Below the pieces are notes generated by a model, which made no database searches, was not told where the DNA came from, and saw nothing but the letters and a program-made list of their open reading frames with translations. From positions 1-46,156 of the forward strand of contig JAHEGY010000027.1 of assembly GCA_024644875.1 (NCBI GenBank): DNA of 46,156 nt, written 5' to 3'. This DNA is from Cyclobacteriaceae bacterium (GTDB lineage Bacteria; Bacteroidota; Bacteroidia; Cytophagales; Cyclobacteriaceae). Positions 23,725 through 33,885 of this stretch are shown one piece after another. The position numbers and the translations under genes were made by a program. Position 1 is the stretch's first letter. Every line of letters starts with the position of its first letter.

Positions 23725-24171
23725 ATGAAACTGAATACATTAAAACCTGCGAAGGGTTCTGTAAAAAGCAATAAGCGATTAGGAAGAGGCCAGGGTTCTG
23801 GCCGTGGTGGAACCTCTACAAAGGGACATAAAGGGGCAAAATCGAGGTCCGGGTATTCGAGAAAATTCGGTTTTGAAGGTGGTCAGATGCCTTTACAACG
23901 CCGGGTACCTAAGTTCGGTTTTAAAAGGCCGCAGAAGGTAGTTTATAAGCCAGTGAACCTTGATATTCTGCAGCAACTGGTTGATAAGACCAAGGCAAAA
24001 GCTGTGGATATTAACTTATTGACTGATAATGGGATTATTGGGAAAAGAGATGTCGTTAAAGTATTAGGCAGAGGAGAATTGAAAACAAAAGTAGACGTTA
24101 CAGCCCATAAATTTTCTACTTCAGCAATTGAAGCGATTGAAAAATTGGGCGGTAAGGTAACTACGCTGTAG
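23725..24171 (+). CDS. rplO: 50S ribosomal protein L15
   Basis: A 148-residue L15, a late assembly protein. The glycine/arginine-rich extension GRGQGSGRGGTSTKGHKGAK near residues 20-39 penetrates the rRNA, then FEGGQMPLQRRVPKFGFKRP leads into the globular domain ending AIEKLGGKVTTL. It ends 3 nt before secY, the usual neighbour. Confidence 0.97.
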   Translation: MKLNTLKPAKGSVKSNKRLGRGQGSGRGGTSTKGHKGAKSRSGYSRKFGFEGGQMPLQRRVPKFGFKRPQKVVYKPVNLDILQQLVDKTKAKAVDINLLTDNGIIGKRDVVKVLGRGELKTKVDVTAHKFSTSAIEAIEKLGGKVTTL

Positions 24172-24174
24172 TCT

Positions 24175-25491
24175 ATGAAGAAATTTATAAGAACCATACG
24201 GAATATCTTTACTATTGAGGAACTGCGTGACAGGATATTAAGCACGCTGGGTTATATCATCATTTTCCGCCTCGGATCATTTGTGGTTCTTCCCGGGGTT
24301 GATCCTTCTAAACTCTCCGGTACACAAACCGGTATTTTGGGTTTGCTGGATACCTTCCTTGGTGGTGCATTCAGTAATGCGGCGATCCTTGGATTAGGCA
24401 TTATGCCTTATATATCTGCATCTATCGTTCTGCAATTATTGACAGTCGCTGTGCCGTATTTCCAGAAAATGCAAAAGGAAGGTGAATCTGGTAGAAAAAA
24501 GATCAACCAGATCACAAGGGTACTTACAATATTTATATGTTTATTCCAGTCTTCTGCCTATATAGCAGGGACAATTCCGGATGAAGCGATAATGGTTGAT
24601 CCATCACTGTTTTACTTCTCGTCTTTGATCATTCTGACGGCAGGGACAGTCTTCGCCATGTGGCTTGGTGAGAGAATTACAGAAAAAGGCATCGGTAATG
24701 GTATATCCATGCTGATCATGATTGGAATTATCTCCAGGTTCCCGGGAGCTCTGATCGCAGAAGCGACCACGAAAGGAATGAGTGGTGCCTTGTTATTTAT
24801 TATTGAACTGGTTGCTTTATTCTTTGTCGTAATGGGCGTTGTTGCTTTGACACAGGCTACACGGCGGATCCCGGTTCAGTATGCTAAACAGGTAGTAGGA
24901 AATAGAGTTTACGGTGGACAAAGGCAATATATTCCTTTGAAGGTTAATGCTGCCGGTGTAATGCCTATTATATTCGCACAATCCCTAATGTTCCTTCCGG
25001 CACTTATTGCCGGATTCTGGTCAAGTTCAAGTGACCTTGCCGCATATATAGGCAGTACTTTCTCAAATTATCAGTCATGGCAATATAATCTTGTGTTTGG
25101 TACTTTGATTGTATTGTTTACCTTTTTCTATACAGCCATTACTATAAATCCGACACAAATTGCGGATGACATGAAAAGAAACGGTGGTTTTATTCCTGGA
25201 ATCAAGCCCGGGAAACAAACTTCTGAATATATAGATAACATATTGACCAAGATTACCCTTCCTGGTTCATTTTTCCTTGCAATTGTAGCGATTATGCCAG
25301 CTTTTGCAGGAATCGCTGGCGTTTCCAGGCAGTTTGCACAGTTTTATGGTGGAACATCCTTGCTGATCATGGTTGGGGTAATATTGGATACATTGCAGCA
25401 GATTGAAAGTTACTTGCTGATGAGGCACTATGAAGGACTGATGAAATCAGGGAAATTGAAAGGAAGGTCTGCAAATGTTGCTGTTGCGTAG
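24175..25491 (+). CDS. secY: Preprotein translocase subunit SecY
   Basis: A 438-residue SecY, the pore subunit of the Sec translocon in the inner membrane. About ten hydrophobic segments can be counted. The plug/TM2 region GGAFSNAAILGLGIMPYISA and the cytoplasmic loop TQATRRIPVQYAKQ are conserved, as is NPTQIADDMKRNGGFIPGIK near residues 325-344. map (methionine aminopeptidase) or adk, often found between secY and infA, is absent; infA follows after 39 nt. Confidence 0.97.
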   Translation: MKKFIRTIRNIFTIEELRDRILSTLGYIIIFRLGSFVVLPGVDPSKLSGTQTGILGLLDTFLGGAFSNAAILGLGIMPYISASIVLQLLTVAVPYFQKMQKEGESGRKKINQITRVLTIFICLFQSSAYIAGTIPDEAIMVDPSLFYFSSLIILTAGTVFAMWLGERITEKGIGNGISMLIMIGIISRFPGALIAEATTKGMSGALLFIIELVALFFVVMGVVALTQATRRIPVQYAKQVVGNRVYGGQRQYIPLKVNAAGVMPIIFAQSLMFLPALIAGFWSSSSDLAAYIGSTFSNYQSWQYNLVFGTLIVLFTFFYTAITINPTQIADDMKRNGGFIPGIKPGKQTSEYIDNILTKITLPGSFFLAIVAIMPAFAGIAGVSRQFAQFYGGTSLLIMVGVILDTLQQIESYLLMRHYEGLMKSGKLKGRSANVAVA

Positions 25492-25530
25492 CGGATGTTT
25501 GAAAAGGATAATTGAATTAAATATTAATAT

Positions 25531-25749
25531 ATGGCTAAGCAGGCATCCATAGAACAAGACGGAACGATTACTGAGGCATTATCGAATGCAATGTTCAGGG
25601 TTGAGTTGGAAAACGGACATATAGTCACAGCTCATATCTCTGGTAAGATGAGAATGCATTACATTAAGATATTGCCGGGTGACAAAGTAAAGCTTGAAAT
25701 GTCGCCTTACGATTTAACAAAAGGTAGAATTGTTTATCGATATAAATAA
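25531..25749 (+). CDS. infA: Translation initiation factor IF-1
   Basis: A 72-residue IF-1, an OB-fold protein that occupies the 30S A site during initiation. [40 protein letters not shown] and the end [11 protein letters not shown] match the family over its full length. It is followed by a 145-nt gap before rpmJ. Confidence 0.97.
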   Translation: MAKQASIEQDGTITEALSNAMFRVELENGHIVTAHISGKMRMHYIKILPGDKVKLEMSPYDLTKGRIVYRYK

Positions 25750-25894
25750 TAAATCATAATCTCTGCCTGAATTGCTTATGAAGAAGATTATAATGCTGGA
25801 TAAGGTTTAGAATTCTAAAGGATTAAAAACCCGGCCAGGATTAACAGGTTAGCAGGCATTGATTGAAAATACAAGAAATTTAAATTTATTTCGA
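25750..25894 (+). other. 145-nt non-coding gap between infA and rpmJ
   Basis: The longest gap inside the S10-spc-alpha run. No open frame and no TAnnTTTG box were found. It holds a 12-nt palindrome AAATTTAAATTT (25876-25887) just before rpmJ. The position corresponds to the start of the alpha operon, where S4 represses translation in E. coli, so a leader role is possible but only inferred. Confidence 0.35.
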
Positions 25895-26011
25895 ATGAAA
25901 GTAAAAGCTTCTGTAAAGAAAAGGAGTAGCGAATGTAAGGTCATTCGACGAAAAGGAAAAGTATACGTGATTAACAAAAAGAATCCTAGATTCAAACAAA
26001 GACAAGGATAA
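25895..26011 (+). CDS. rpmJ: 50S ribosomal protein L36 (zinc-less type)
   Basis: A 38-residue gene read directly from the sequence. It begins [20 protein letters not shown] and ends NPRFKQRQG, a clear L36. Of the four zinc ligands of the zinc-bound form only the cysteine at residue 14 remains; the others are replaced by Ser11, Asn27 and Phe33, with one residue inserted before the last. This is the normal zinc-independent form of this phylum. rpsM starts 2 nt downstream. Confidence 0.95.
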   Translation: MKVKASVKKRSSECKVIRRKGKVYVINKKNPRFKQRQG

Positions 26012-26013
26012 TT

Positions 26014-26391
26014 ATGGCTAGATTTCAAGGAGTAGATATTCCAGATAACAAAAGAGGTGAGGTTGCCCTTACCTATATTTTTGGCATTGGCCGAAGTTCT
26101 GCAAAAAGGATCCTTACCAAAGCAGGAATCGACTGGAACAGAAAAGTATCGGATTGGACTGATGAGGAATCCAATAAGATACGTTCAGTGATTAATGAGG
26201 AGTATAAGGTAGAAGGAGTACTGAAATCTGAGATTCAGCTTAGCGTTAAACGATTACTAGATATAGGATGTTATCGAGGTCTGCGTCATCGTAAAGGTTT
26301 GCCTGTCAGAGGGCAAAAAACAAAAAATAATTCCAGGACAAGGAAAGGCAAACGTAAGACAGTTGCAAATAAGAAAAAAGCAGTTAAATAA
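26014..26391 (+). CDS. rpsM: 30S ribosomal protein S13
   Basis: A 125-residue S13 from the head, in contact with L5 and the P-site t[23 protein letters not shown], the helix-two-turn-helix region [19 protein letters not shown] and the signature [20 protein letters not shown] are present, with a basic tail. First gene of the alpha-type block after rpmJ. Confidence 0.97.
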   Translation: MARFQGVDIPDNKRGEVALTYIFGIGRSSAKRILTKAGIDWNRKVSDWTDEESNKIRSVINEEYKVEGVLKSEIQLSVKRLLDIGCYRGLRHRKGLPVRGQKTKNNSRTRKGKRKTVANKKKAVK

Positions 26392-26401
26392 TCATTAATA
26401 G

Positions 26402-26794
26402 ATGGCACAAAAGAGAAAAGATAAGGCTAAAAAGCGGGTTGTCGTTGTAGACCCGGTTGGACAGGCACATATTAAAGCCACATTCAATAATATCATTATA
26501 TCAATCACCAATGGGCAGGGACAGGTTGTATCCTGGGCTTCTGCGGGGAAAATGGGTTTTAAGGGTTCCAAGAAGAATACACCCTATGCTGCTCAAATGG
26601 CGGCACAGGATTGCGCTCAGAAAGCCTATGATCTGGGATTAAGAAAGGTCGAGATCTTTGTCAAAGGAACAGGAGCAGGTCGGGAATCAGCAATGAGGAC
26701 CATTCAGAATGTTGGTATTGAGGTTATCGCTATCAAAGATGTGACACCTTTACCACATAATGGATGTAGACCCCCTAAAAGAAGAAGAGTTTAA
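26402..26794 (+). CDS. rpsK: 30S ribosomal protein S11
   Basis: A 130-residue S11, which lines the mRNA exit platform. [20 protein letters not shown], the [19 protein letters not shown] helix and the C-terminal [18 protein letters not shown] are diagnostic. Located between rpsM and rpsD with gaps of 10 and 23 nt. Confidence 0.97.
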   Translation: MAQKRKDKAKKRVVVVDPVGQAHIKATFNNIIISITNGQGQVVSWASAGKMGFKGSKKNTPYAAQMAAQDCAQKAYDLGLRKVEIFVKGTGAGRESAMRTIQNVGIEVIAIKDVTPLPHNGCRPPKRRRV

Positions 26795-26817
26795 GAACAT
26801 AAAATTATTTAAAGGTA

Positions 26818-27423
26818 ATGGCTAGGTACAGAGGCCCCAAATCAAAAATATCAAGAAAATTCGGCGAGCCAATTTTCGGTCCAAGTAAAGCACTTCAGAA
26901 GAAGAGTTACCCTCCCGGACACCATGGAAGGAACAGGCGGAGGAAACAATCTGAATATGCTATACAGCTTCAGGAGAAACAAAAAGCAAAGTATTTGTAT
27001 GGCGTCCTTGAACGACAATTCCTGAACTTATTTGATAAAGCATCAAGAAGGAGTGGGATCACAGGGGAAATTTTATTACAACTGCTTGAATCCAGACTGG
27101 ATAATGTTGTCTTCCGTCTTGGAATTGCTCCTACCCGACGGGCTGCTCGTCAATTGATCCTTCATAAACACATCACTGTTAATGACATGGTAGTTAATAT
27201 CCCATCTTTTACCGTAAAGGTTGGCGATAATGTTGGTGTAAGGGAAAAATCTAAATCGTTGTTGGTGATCAATGAAAGTCTTGCAAGAAGAACCAGCAAG
27301 AAATACCCCTGGATGGAATGGGATGATGCGGAAATGTTAGGAAAATATATAAGCCTTCCACAGCGTGACGAGATCCCGGAAAACATTCAGGAACAACTGA
27401 TCGTCGAATTATACTCTAAGTAA
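26818..27423 (+). CDS. rpsD: 30S ribosomal protein S4 (zinc-less)
   Basis: A 201-residue S4, a primary 16S rRNA binder and, in E. coli, the repressor of the alpha operon. The N-terminal part has [20 protein letters not shown] without the cysteine cluster of zinc-binding S4. The S4 RNA-binding domain holds [20 protein letters not shown] and [11 protein letters not shown]. It is followed by rpoA after 31 nt. Confidence 0.97.
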   Translation: MARYRGPKSKISRKFGEPIFGPSKALQKKSYPPGHHGRNRRRKQSEYAIQLQEKQKAKYLYGVLERQFLNLFDKASRRSGITGEILLQLLESRLDNVVFRLGIAPTRRAARQLILHKHITVNDMVVNIPSFTVKVGDNVGVREKSKSLLVINESLARRTSKKYPWMEWDDAEMLGKYISLPQRDEIPENIQEQLIVELYSK

Positions 27424-27454
27424 TAATCTAAATTTTAATAAAAAGAATTCAAAT

Positions 27455-28444
27455 ATGTCAATTTTAGCGTTTCAAATGCCTGAAAAGGTGGTAATGGAAA
27501 AAGCCGATGATTTCCACGGATTGTTTACATTTAAGCCACTAGAAAAAGGATATGGTGTTACTATAGGGAATGCATTAAGAAGAATTCTTCTATCCTCTCT
27601 GGAAGGATATGCCGTAACTGGTATAAAAATACCAAGTGTATTGCATGAGTTCTCAACCGTCGAAGGTGTAAAGGAAGATGTTGCTGAAGTCATTTTAAAC
27701 CTTAAACAGGTAAGGTTTAAAAAGATATCAGACGTTACTGATAATAAAGTTACTGTTCCAGTCAAAGGAAAAACTGTTCTGAAAGCTGGTGATATCATGG
27801 ATTATACTACAAGTTTTGAAGTGTTAAATCCTGAATTGATCATCTGTAGCCTGGATGAATCTGCTGATTTCGAAATTGAGCTGAATATAGAAAAGGGGAG
27901 GGGTTACGTTCCAGCTGAGGAGAATAAACCATCGGAGCAGATATTTGGGTACATCCCAATTGATGCAATTTTCACACCCATTAAAAACGTTAAATATAGT
28001 GTTGAAAATACCCGTGTTGAGCAAAAAACCGACTATGAAATGCTTATACTGGATATTGAAACAGATGGATCAATCCATCCTGAAGTTGCCTTAAAAGGAG
28101 CTGCCAATATCCTGATTCAACATTTCATGCTGTTTTCTGACCAGACAATGATCCTTGAAACTGCAGATTCCAAGGAGCCTGATACGGTTGATGAAGAAAT
28201 GCTGCACATGCGTAAGCTGCTCAAGACACCTTTAAGTGACCTGGACTTGTCTGTTCGTGCGTATAATTGCCTGAAAGCTGCCGATGTAAGGTCCCTGGGT
28301 GATTTGGTGAAATTGGAGATATCTGATATGATGAAGTTCCGAAATTTTGGAAAGAAATCACTGGCTGAATTAGAACAATTGGTTGCTGAGAAGAACCTGA
28401 CCTTTGGTATGGATCTTTCCAAGTATAAACTTGATGAAGAATAA
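27455..28444 (+). CDS. rpoA: DNA-directed RNA polymerase subunit alpha
   Basis: A 329-residue alpha subunit. The N-terminal dimerisation domain includes [20 protein letters not shown] and [14 protein letters not shown]; the C-terminal domain (from about residue 255) has [20 protein letters not shown] and [16 protein letters not shown]. The arginine equivalent to the UP-element contact Arg265 of E. coli is present. Its neighbours rpsD and rplQ are the standard ones of the alpha operon. Confidence 0.97.
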   Translation: MSILAFQMPEKVVMEKADDFHGLFTFKPLEKGYGVTIGNALRRILLSSLEGYAVTGIKIPSVLHEFSTVEGVKEDVAEVILNLKQVRFKKISDVTDNKVTVPVKGKTVLKAGDIMDYTTSFEVLNPELIICSLDESADFEIELNIEKGRGYVPAEENKPSEQIFGYIPIDAIFTPIKNVKYSVENTRVEQKTDYEMLILDIETDGSIHPEVALKGAANILIQHFMLFSDQTMILETADSKEPDTVDEEMLHMRKLLKTPLSDLDLSVRAYNCLKAADVRSLGDLVKLEISDMMKFRNFGKKSLAELEQLVAEKNLTFGMDLSKYKLDEE

Positions 28445-28450
28445 TAAATA

Positions 28451-29251
28451 ATGAGACACGGTAAGCGATTTAATCACCTAGGAAGAACATCTACGCATAG
28501 AAAATCAATGTTGTCGAACATGGCTTCTTCCTTGCTTGTCAATAAGCGAATCAATACAACCCTTGCAAAAGCCAAGGAGTTGAGAAAATATGTAGAGCCA
28601 TTAATAACTAAAGCGAAGAATGATTCGACTCATTCCAGAAGAGTGGTATTCTCCTATCTTCAGGATAAGGAATCAGTGAACGCTTTGTTTAATGAGGTTG
28701 TTGACCGGGTAGCAAATCGACCAGGTGGATATACCAGGATCATTAAACTCGGAAGCCGCTTGGGGGACAATGCTGAAATGGCTATGATTGAGCTTGTTGA
28801 TTTTAATGACCTTCTGATCAAAGAATCTGAGCCTAAAAAGGCCAAAACAAGAAGAAGCCGTCGAGCTGGCTCTAAACCAAAGACCGAGCCTGTAGCGGCT
28901 AAGGCAGATACTAAGACTGAAAAGAAAGAAGAGAAAGCTCAAACTGAGGAGAAAGCAGAGGCAGGTGCAGTTAAAGATACTGCTGAAGCAAAAGTTGAAG
29001 ATGTTCAGGGAGAAGTTAAAGAAGAAGTCGTAGAGACTAAGGAAGAAGAAGCTAAGGCTGAAAAAACAAAGGAAAAAGAAGAAAAGAAACCTGCAAAAAA
29101 AGCTGAAAAGCCAGAAGCTAAAAGTGAAAAAGCAGAAGAAGAGGTGAAAACCAGGACCGAAGCTAAAACCGAATCAGAAAAAGAGACCGAAAATAATAAG
29201 GAAGAAAAAAAAGAAAGTGAAGACAGCGGGAAAGAGGAAAGCGAAAAATAG
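28451..29251 (+). CDS. rplQ: 50S ribosomal protein L17 with a long charged tail
   Basis: A 266-residue protein. Residues 1 to about 128 are an ordinary L17: [37 protein letters not shown] and [20 protein letters not shown] then [14 protein letters not shown]17 sits beside the exit tunnel. From about residue 130 a basic stretch ([15 protein letters not shown]) leads into roughly 120 residues made almost only of Glu, Lys, Ala, Thr and Val, a low-complexity polyampholyte. Typical L17 is 115-160 residues. The reading frame is open throughout, so this is not a frameshift. Confidence 0.93.
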   Translation: MRHGKRFNHLGRTSTHRKSMLSNMASSLLVNKRINTTLAKAKELRKYVEPLITKAKNDSTHSRRVVFSYLQDKESVNALFNEVVDRVANRPGGYTRIIKLGSRLGDNAEMAMIELVDFNDLLIKESEPKKAKTRRSRRAGSKPKTEPVAAKADTKTEKKEEKAQTEEKAEAGAVKDTAEAKVEDVQGEVKEEVVETKEEEAKAEKTKEKEEKKPAKKAEKPEAKSEKAEEEVKTRTEAKTESEKETENNKEEKKESEDSGKEESEK

Positions 29252-29275
29252 AATTAATCGAATATTATTTAATAT

Positions 29276-29310
29276 AAAAGGACCCGAATTTTTTTCCGGT
29301 CTTTTTTTTT
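29276..29310 (+). terminator. Rho-independent terminator after rplQ
   Basis: AAAAGGACC (29276-29284) pairs with GGTCTTTTT (29298-29306), including one G-U pair; an inner G-C pair can close the loop. A run of nine T follows (29302-29310). It ends the S10-spc-alpha cluster and separates it from carA. Confidence 0.85.
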
Positions 29311-29355
29311 GCAAATAATTAATAATACTACGTGGAATAACTATTACGAATTAAG

Positions 29356-29363
29356 TATTTTTG
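29356..29363 (+). promoter_or_regulatory. -7 promoter element of carA
   Basis: TATTTTTG matches TAnnTTTG, 20 nt before the carA start codon. No good TTTG is found at the -33 distance. It lacks the CAG(C/T)CC extension that the ribosomal promoters share (it reads AGCAAA instead). Confidence 0.5.
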
Positions 29364-29383
29364 AGCAAAATTTTTAATACTCC

Positions 29384-30487
29384 ATGAAGGATATATTCAG
29401 CAAAGAAGCCATTCTATTATTAAAAGACGGCACACAGTTTAAAGGAAAAGCCGTTGGGAAAATAGGAACCACCGGTGGTGAAATATGTTTTAATACGGGT
29501 ATGACGGGATACCAGGAGATTTATACGGATCCATCTTATTATGGGCAGATTATTGTAAATACTACTGCACATATAGGCAACTATGGTGCTAATGATGATG
29601 AACAGGAATCCGGATCTCCCAAAATTGCAGGGATCGTCGTTAACGATTTTTCAGAAATATACAGCCGCTTTACCGCTACCGAATCACTTCAGGAATACTT
29701 GTTTAACAACAATGTAGTTGGGATAACTGAAATTGATACCAGGGCACTGGTGAGACATATCCGTGATAAGGGAGCAATGAACGCCATAATATCTTCGGAA
29801 AATATGGACATGAAATTTTTGCAGGCTGAGCTGGATAAGGTCCCGGATATGAGTGGTCTTGAACTGGCGACCACGGTAACAACTACTGAGCCCTATTTTT
29901 ATGGAGATGAAAAGAGCCCGTATAAGGTTGCGGTGCTGGACCTCGGAATTAAAAGCAGCATCCTGAAAAATATGGCGTCCCGCGGATGCTATTGCAAGGT
30001 TTTTCCCGCTGAAACACTTTTTAGCGAGATGAAGGCATGGAATCCTGATGGTTTCTTTATATCCAATGGCCCTGGTGATCCGGCTACTATGAATTATGCC
30101 ATAGATACTGTTAAAGAAATTTTGAATGAGGACGCTCCCATGTTTGGGATATGCCTTGGACATCAGGTAATTGCCCTGGCCAATGGAATATCCACGTATA
30201 AAATGCACCATGGCCATCGGGGACTCAATCACCCGGTTAAGAACCTGGAGTCAGGTAAAAGTGAGGTTACCTCGCAGAACCATGGATTCGTAGTGGATAA
30301 GGATGACCTTGAAAAAAATAAAAACGTCGTAATGACACACATCCATTTAAACGATGGAACCCTCGCCGGTCTAAAACTGAAGGATAAGAAGACCTTTTCA
30401 GTTCAATATCATCCTGAAGCATCACCGGGACCACATGATTCCCGATATTTATTTGACAATTTTATTACATATATGAACAATAATTAA
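29384..30487 (+). CDS. carA: Carbamoyl-phosphate synthase small subunit (glutaminase)
   Basis: A 367-residue CarA. It releases ammonia from glutamine and channels it to CarB for carbamoyl phosphate, the precursor of arginine and pyrimidines. The N-terminal CPSase domain has GEICFNTGMTGYQEIYTDPS; the C-terminal class I amidotransferase domain has the nucleophile motif FGICLGHQVIALANG and the His-Glu pair in QYHPEASPGPHDS. carB is not in the window. The 10-nt gap to eno suggests co-transcription. No pyrimidine-sensing leader fits into its short 5' region. Confidence 0.95.
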   Translation: MKDIFSKEAILLLKDGTQFKGKAVGKIGTTGGEICFNTGMTGYQEIYTDPSYYGQIIVNTTAHIGNYGANDDEQESGSPKIAGIVVNDFSEIYSRFTATESLQEYLFNNNVVGITEIDTRALVRHIRDKGAMNAIISSENMDMKFLQAELDKVPDMSGLELATTVTTTEPYFYGDEKSPYKVAVLDLGIKSSILKNMASRGCYCKVFPAETLFSEMKAWNPDGFFISNGPGDPATMNYAIDTVKEILNEDAPMFGICLGHQVIALANGISTYKMHHGHRGLNHPVKNLESGKSEVTSQNHGFVVDKDDLEKNKNVVMTHIHLNDGTLAGLKLKDKKTFSVQYHPEASPGPHDSRYLFDNFITYMNNN

Positions 30488-30494
30488 TTTTTAG

Positions 30495-31778
<1,284 letters not shown>

Positions 31779-31796
31779 ATATATCAATTAATAGAC

Positions 31797-31831
31797 AAAG
31801 CCCTGCATGACTTTTATGCGGGGCTTTTTTA
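31797..31831 (+). terminator. Rho-independent terminator after eno
   Basis: AGCCCTGCAT (31799-31808) pairs with ATGCGGGGCT (31816-31825), ten pairs with one T-G, loop GACTTTT. A run of T follows (31825-31830), and flanking A residues extend the stem. Confidence 0.93.
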
Positions 31832-31873
31832 TTTTATAACATTTTATTACTTTAGTTTCATAATTTGTTCAAT

Positions 31874-32170
31874 ATGTTCAGGAAATTACCCCCGGTTTTC
31901 AAAAACTTTTACTTCATAGTAGGTGTTATATTTATTATCTGGATGTTGTTTATTGATTCCAATGACCTTTATTCTCAATTTAAGAAGCGTGGTAAATTGA
32001 GTGAATTGGAGCAACAAAAAGCATATTACACTCAGATGATAAACGAAGTTGAAAAAGACAGGGAGGAATTACTTAGCAATAATGAATTGCTGGAGAAATT
32101 TGCCCGGGAAAAATATTTTATGAAAAAGGAATCTGAAGATCTGTATATTCTTGTTGTAGAGGAAGAATAA
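31874..32170 (+). CDS. DivIC/FtsB-like septum formation initiator
   Basis: A 98-residue bitopic membrane protein. A short cytoplasmic N terminus (MFRKLPPVFKN) is followed by one membrane span (about residues 12-30) and a coiled coil from about 38 to 80 containing SELEQQKAYYTQMINEVEKD and LLSNNELLEKFAREKYFMKK. This layout fits the FtsB/DivIC family, which links early and late cell-division proteins at the septum. An in-frame TTG three codons upstream is less likely than this ATG. Downstream of eno is a frequent place for this gene in the phylum. Confidence 0.8.
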   Translation: MFRKLPPVFKNFYFIVGVIFIIWMLFIDSNDLYSQFKKRGKLSELEQQKAYYTQMINEVEKDREELLSNNELLEKFAREKYFMKKESEDLYILVVEEE

Positions 32171-32222
32171 ATCCATATCCTAATGATATGATCTTCGGAA
32201 TAAATCCAAAAACAGACGCCTG

Positions 32223-32786
32223 ATGAAAAAAATATACTCCATAATATTGCTGTTCCTTTTTTCAGTAACAGCCTATAGCCAGATTGAAATGGATCCGGGT
32301 GAAGACAAGCCTGCGTTTAAAGATAGAATATATTATGGCGGAGGATTCAGTGCTACCTTTGGGAGCATTACATCTGTTTATGTGTCTCCTGCTGTTGGTT
32401 ATATGATCACAAAGGGCCTGTCAGGTGGTGTGGGTATAACGTATCAGTATTACCAGGACAAAAGATATACACCAACCTATGAGAGCAATTCCTATGGATA
32501 TCGTTTTTTTTTAAGACAGAATTTATATTTTATACCTAAATTGCCATTATTCGCTTATGGTGAGTTTGAAAACCTTAATTTCGAGACTGCCGTATATAAT
32601 CCGACTACTCAGGAATATTATTTAAAAAGGGACTGGTATCCCAGGACCATGCTGGGACTTGGACTTTTTGCCCCATTTGGCCGCCGCGGAGGATTTTTCC
32701 TTGCCGTATTGTATGACGTCATGTACTCAGGTTCAACCTCTGCCTATGGAAGCCCCTGGGTATATCGTTTCGGAGTTTCATTTTAG
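32223..32786 (+). CDS. Outer-membrane beta-barrel-like protein of unknown function
   Basis: A 187-residue exported protein. The signal peptide MKKIYSIILLFLFSVTAYSQ is probably cleaved after residue 19. The mature part alternates polar and hydrophobic residues with many Tyr/Gly/Phe (YYGGGFSATFGSI, VYVSPAVGYMITKGLSGGVG, TYQYYQDKRY) and ends in a terminal Phe (YRFGVSF), as outer-membrane barrels do. No specific function is recognised; similar short Bacteroidota barrels are often poorly annotated. Its stop codon overlaps that of the convergent dehydrogenase gene. Confidence 0.75.
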   Translation: MKKIYSIILLFLFSVTAYSQIEMDPGEDKPAFKDRIYYGGGFSATFGSITSVYVSPAVGYMITKGLSGGVGITYQYYQDKRYTPTYESNSYGYRFFLRQNLYFIPKLPLFAYGEFENLNFETAVYNPTTQEYYLKRDWYPRTMLGLGLFAPFGRRGGFFLAVLYDVMYSGSTSAYGSPWVYRFGVSF

Positions 32787-33862
32787 AGCTGGAAAGGAAC
32801 ACCATGCTTTTCACCTAATTCAGTCAGATCCCGTAGAACCTTGTCTAATATAGGAATTCCATTTTCTCTTCGGTCAAATTCGAATTCCCTTTCAGGATCT
32901 CCCGGTACGAGTACCCTCTGTTGACCTTTAGTGGTTTTTGCCATTCTGAACCGTTCTATCCAGATGTCCATATTTCTTTTAAATTCTTCTTTTGGCCGGA
33001 AAGCGTCAATCCGCCATGTTCCTACGAAATGACCCAGGCCTTCTCCAACAGGATCTTCCGGCATAGGCAGGAAACTAACAAAGGGGGGAGCCCAGGGTCC
33101 AAAATTAGCGCCACTTAAAACAGCTGAAAGGATATCTACAATGGACCCGAGACAATATCCTTTATGGCTTCCATGATCCCTGTCACTACCCAGTGGCAAT
33201 AATGCTCCTCCGTTCTTTAGTTCATTCGGGTTCCTGGAATCATTGCCTTCTGAAGTCTGGATCCAGCCTGCCGGGGCATCTTCATTCTTTCTCTGTAATA
33301 TTTCCAGCTTTCCATTTGCGGCTGTAGTGGTAGCAAAATCGGCTACATATGGAGGTTGCTTGTCCGCCGGTATCGCTACGGCTATTGGATTTGTACCCAA
33401 AAGACGCTCCCTCGAAAAAGTAGGGGCAACAAGGGGGCTGGCATTTGTCATTGATAAGCCGATCATATCATGAGCCAATGCCATCATTGCATGGTATCCG
33501 GCAATTCCAAAGTGATTAGAATTCTTTATGGCGACCCATCCGGAGCCTACTTTCTCAGCTTTTTCAATCGCAATTTCCATAGCTTTCGGTGCCACAACCA
33601 ATCCCAGACCTTTGTCCCCGTCCACTACCGCAGTACTTGGTGTCTCGTGGATTATCCTGATGTTGGGTTTTGGATTTAATCTGTCTTTTTCATACAAACG
33701 TATATACCCTGACAGCCTGGCCAAACCGTGAGAATCCACACCTCTCAGATCTGCCGAGATTAATACATCACTGGCCAGGTTTGCTTCTTCATCATTGCAG
33801 CCTATGCATTTAAAGATCTTATATGAAAAATCATGAAGTTGATTTGCCGGTATTTTATTCAT
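32783..33862 (-). CDS. Ldh family oxidoreductase (LDH2/MDH2 type NAD(P)-dependent dehydrogenase)
   Basis: A 359-residue soluble protein of the malate/L-lactate/ureidoglycolate dehydrogenase superfamily, unrelated to classic Rossmann-fold LDH. Motifs in order: RGVDSHGLARLSGY near residue 46, IKNSNHFGIAGYHAMMA near 112, and LLGTNPIAVAIP, then DRDHGSHKGYCLGSIVDILS with the Gly-rich segment used for the cofactor. The substrate (malate, lactate, sulfolactate or a related 2-hydroxyacid) cannot be told from sequence. An in-frame TTG six codons upstream exists; the ATG is preferred because the TTG lies inside the likely -7 box. It converges on the barrel gene. Confidence 0.88.
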   Translation of the reverse strand: MNKIPANQLHDFSYKIFKCIGCNDEEANLASDVLISADLRGVDSHGLARLSGYIRLYEKDRLNPKPNIRIIHETPSTAVVDGDKGLGLVVAPKAMEIAIEKAEKVGSGWVAIKNSNHFGIAGYHAMMALAHDMIGLSMTNASPLVAPTFSRERLLGTNPIAVAIPADKQPPYVADFATTTAANGKLEILQRKNEDAPAGWIQTSEGNDSRNPNELKNGGALLPLGSDRDHGSHKGYCLGSIVDILSAVLSGANFGPWAPPFVSFLPMPEDPVGEGLGHFVGTWRIDAFRPKEEFKRNMDIWIERFRMAKTTKGQQRVLVPGDPEREFEFDRRENGIPILDKVLRDLTELGEKHGVPFQL

Positions 33863-33877
33863 AAAAATGATTTGATA

Positions 33878-33885
33878 CAAAAATA
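33878..33885 (-). promoter_or_regulatory. -7 promoter element of the Ldh family gene
   Basis: On the minus strand this reads TATTTTTG, a full TAnnTTTG match, 15 nt upstream of the ATG. The implied leader is very short (about 9 nt). No TTTG is seen at the -33 distance. Confidence 0.5.

Noticed and set aside
25876-25887. AAATTTAAATTT palindrome before rpmJ as an operator
   Set aside because: Such A/T palindromes occur by chance in this composition; noted only as part of the gap.
29684-30232. 182-codon open frame on the minus strand inside carA, and similar long antisense frames inside rpoB, eno and other genes
   Set aside because: They mirror conserved coding sequence, have no promoter or family resemblance, and the sense gene explains the region.
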